NCBI GenBank assembly: GCA_007121055.1
Contig: SKMM01000094.1
Span: 1-6,166 of the forward strand
Direction of reading: 5' to 3'
DNA length: 6,166 nucleotides
Source: Paracoccaceae bacterium
Lineage (GTDB): Bacteria > Pseudomonadota > Alphaproteobacteria > Rhodobacterales > Rhodobacteraceae
This document shows, piece after piece, positions 5,308 through 6,166 of the stretch. Below the pieces are notes generated by a model, which was not told the origin of the DNA, searched no databases, and saw only the letters and a list, made by a program, of their open reading frames with translations. Each line of letters begins with the position of its first letter. Position 1 is the stretch's first letter. Both the position numbers and the translations under genes were made by a program.

Positions 5308-5844
5308 ATGACAGCAGACAAGCGCGCGGCCCTGCCAATTGCCGCAAAGGCTCTGGCGGTCTCCATCGCACTGGGAGCAGCCCCACAATCGATCGCCGCC
5401 GTCCCAGAGACAGGCCCGGTCCAGACCGCAATCGCCGCCGGGGTCAGTGTTGTCAGCATCCGTGACCACCGCGGGGGTTTTCTGCCAATGGTGGTCTCCA
5501 ACGTCGATGCACTCAACCGCGCCGGGGTGGCCGGACGAATCGATGGGGCGTTCTGCTTCTCGGCCTGCACGGTCTATCTGGCCCTGCGCGATGTCTGCGT
5601 CGCCCCCCACACCCAGTTCGGGTTCCACGCGCCCAAGGACCCGCGCAGCGGCCGCGTCCTTACGGGGGCGGCGTTCGAGCGCGCAACGATGCATGTGGCG
5701 GACTACTATCGTCCGGCGCTCGCCGCCTGGTGGCTACGCCACGGGCGCCACGTGCAAAGCGGCATGGCCTTCCGGACGGGTGCCGACCTCATCGCAATGG
5801 GCTATCGCGCCTGCCCCCCTGCGCGGTCACAGCGCTCCGGCTGA
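5308..5844 (+). CDS. Secreted ClpP-like (COG3904-type) protein of unknown function
   Basis: The 178-residue product begins with a signal peptide: basic residues at 5, 6 and 14, a hydrophobic core at 15-24, and a likely cleavage near SIA-A (28-31). It should be periplasmic. The mature part contains GRIDGAFCFSACTVYLA (76-92), VCVAP (96-100) and QFGFHAP (103-109). This CxSAC...GFH pattern is characteristic of small periplasmic ClpP/crotonase-fold proteins related to COG3904, where Ser85 would be the nucleophile and His107 a catalytic partner. A late YYRPALAAWW segment and a closing GYRAC fit the same family as I recall it. Cysteines at 83, 87, 97 and 169 could form disulfides. The ATG at 5308 has GAGAGGG about eight bases upstream. 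It stands alone on the plus strand, between a hairpin-rich region and an IS element. Protease activity is inferred, not shown. Confidence 0.8.
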   Translation: MTADKRAALPIAAKALAVSIALGAAPQSIAAVPETGPVQTAIAAGVSVVSIRDHRGGFLPMVVSNVDALNRAGVAGRIDGAFCFSACTVYLALRDVCVAPHTQFGFHAPKDPRSGRVLTGAAFERATMHVADYYRPALAAWWLRHGRHVQSGMAFRTGADLIAMGYRACPPARSQRSG

Positions 5845-6125
5845 GGCTGGCGGCAAGGCAAACCTGCCAGCGTCCCAGGGCCGCTGAAAGAGGAACCCCG
5901 GCAGCAGCCAGGAGGGAAACTGTTCCGATTCCTGCGTCGGATCCAGGTGCGGAGCGACGTGCCCAACCCTGGAAGGGCGCCTGCGGACACTGACGCCGGC
6001 GTACCTCATTCCAGCCAGATCATTCGCACCGCTGGGCGTCTTGCACGGCTCTGATGATGTGACCGCCCCCCGACGGCATCGATGTGCCAAGGTGGGTCTG
6101 CGAGGATCCACATGGGGGAGCGGTC
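5845..6125. other. Intergenic region between the ClpP-like gene and the IS110 transposase
   Basis: These 281 bases hold no gene that I recognise; a 94-codon minus-strand frame (5827-6111) overlaps the end of the ClpP-like gene and has no visible domain. GCTGGC (5846-5851) and GCCAGC (5866-5871) form a modest hairpin directly after the stop codon at 5844, without a T-tract, so a weak terminator is possible. The last part must include the left end of the insertion sequence, but I cannot place that boundary. Confidence 0.4.
6061..6125 (+). repeat. Inverted repeat sequestering the transposase ribosome binding site
   Basis: GACCGC (6061-6066) pairs with GCGGTC (6120-6125), and CCCCC (6067-6071) with GGGGG (6114-6118), leaving one bulged A (6119). 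The 11-bp stem encloses 42 bases. The right arm is the Shine-Dalgarno sequence GGGGGAG, and it ends directly at the ATG. Confidence 0.6.
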
Positions 6126-6166
6126 ATGTCGGAGATTATCACGGTCGGGCTCGACCTGGCGAAGAA
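6126..6166 (+). CDS. IS110-family transposase, N-terminal fragment
   Basis: Only 13 codons are inside the window, reading MSEIITVGLDLAK, after which the sequence is cut off. The VGLDLAK block is the hallmark start of IS110/IS1111 transposases, and Asp10 would be the first acidic residue of the RuvC-like DEDD catalytic domain. These enzymes carry out insertion and excision of the element through a circular intermediate and, in studied members, are guided by a bridge RNA. GGGGGAG lies five bases upstream of the ATG. Whether the gene is intact further on cannot be seen. Confidence 0.82.
   Translation, partial: MSEIITVGLDLAK

Larger units (their letters stand above)
6061..6166 (+). mobile_element. 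Left part of an IS110-family insertion sequence (cut by window end)
   Basis: The element is recognised from the start of its transposase. Its true left end is not determined: IS110 elements have no conventional terminal inverted repeats, so the given start is only the hairpin arm nearest the gene. In the IS110 group the bridge RNA that guides target and donor recognition is encoded in the left non-coding end; in the IS1111 group it is at the right end. Which group this belongs to cannot be told from 41 coding bases. Confidence 0.5.

Overview
The base composition is strongly GC-rich and the proteins look like those of the alphaproteobacterial family Rhodobacteraceae (a Rhodobacter, Rhodovulum or Paracoccus-like bacterium). 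The evidence is the argininosuccinate synthase, the two-domain cold-shock protein coupled to a DUF192 gene, and the general codon use. I cannot name a genus.

Left part (1-3562), apparently core chromosome, all genes on the minus strand. From right to left in transcription order these are a YnjF-like CDP-alcohol phosphatidyltransferase, a 344-base gene-free leader with a strong hairpin, a double cold-shock-domain protein whose stop overlaps the start of a secreted DUF192 protein (ATGA), a tRNA-Pro(UGG) with encoded CCA, and argG. ArgG makes argininosuccinate in arginine synthesis. The other genes are linked by position and orientation rather than by a shared pathway.

Middle part (3776-4921). 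A 329-residue peptidoglycan hydrolase lies here, with an N-acetylmuramidase domain, a peptidoglycan-binding domain and a C-terminal membrane segment. It is endolysin-like, but no other phage gene is visible. A very good sigma70-type promoter (TTGACA-17-TAGAAA) drives it. Only about 45 bases after the predicted start of transcription there is a textbook intrinsic terminator, placed before the lysin start codon. This looks like an attenuated leader or a very short RNA, and is the most unusual regulatory arrangement in the window.

Right part (4922-6166), apparently accessory. A gene-free stretch of nearly 400 bases is crowded with inverted repeats. It is followed by a plus-strand gene for a secreted ClpP-like (COG3904-type) protein. 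At the edge is the first 41 bases of an IS110-family transposase gene, whose ribosome binding site lies in an 11-bp hairpin stem. No CRISPR array, rRNA, complete prophage or complete insertion sequence is present.
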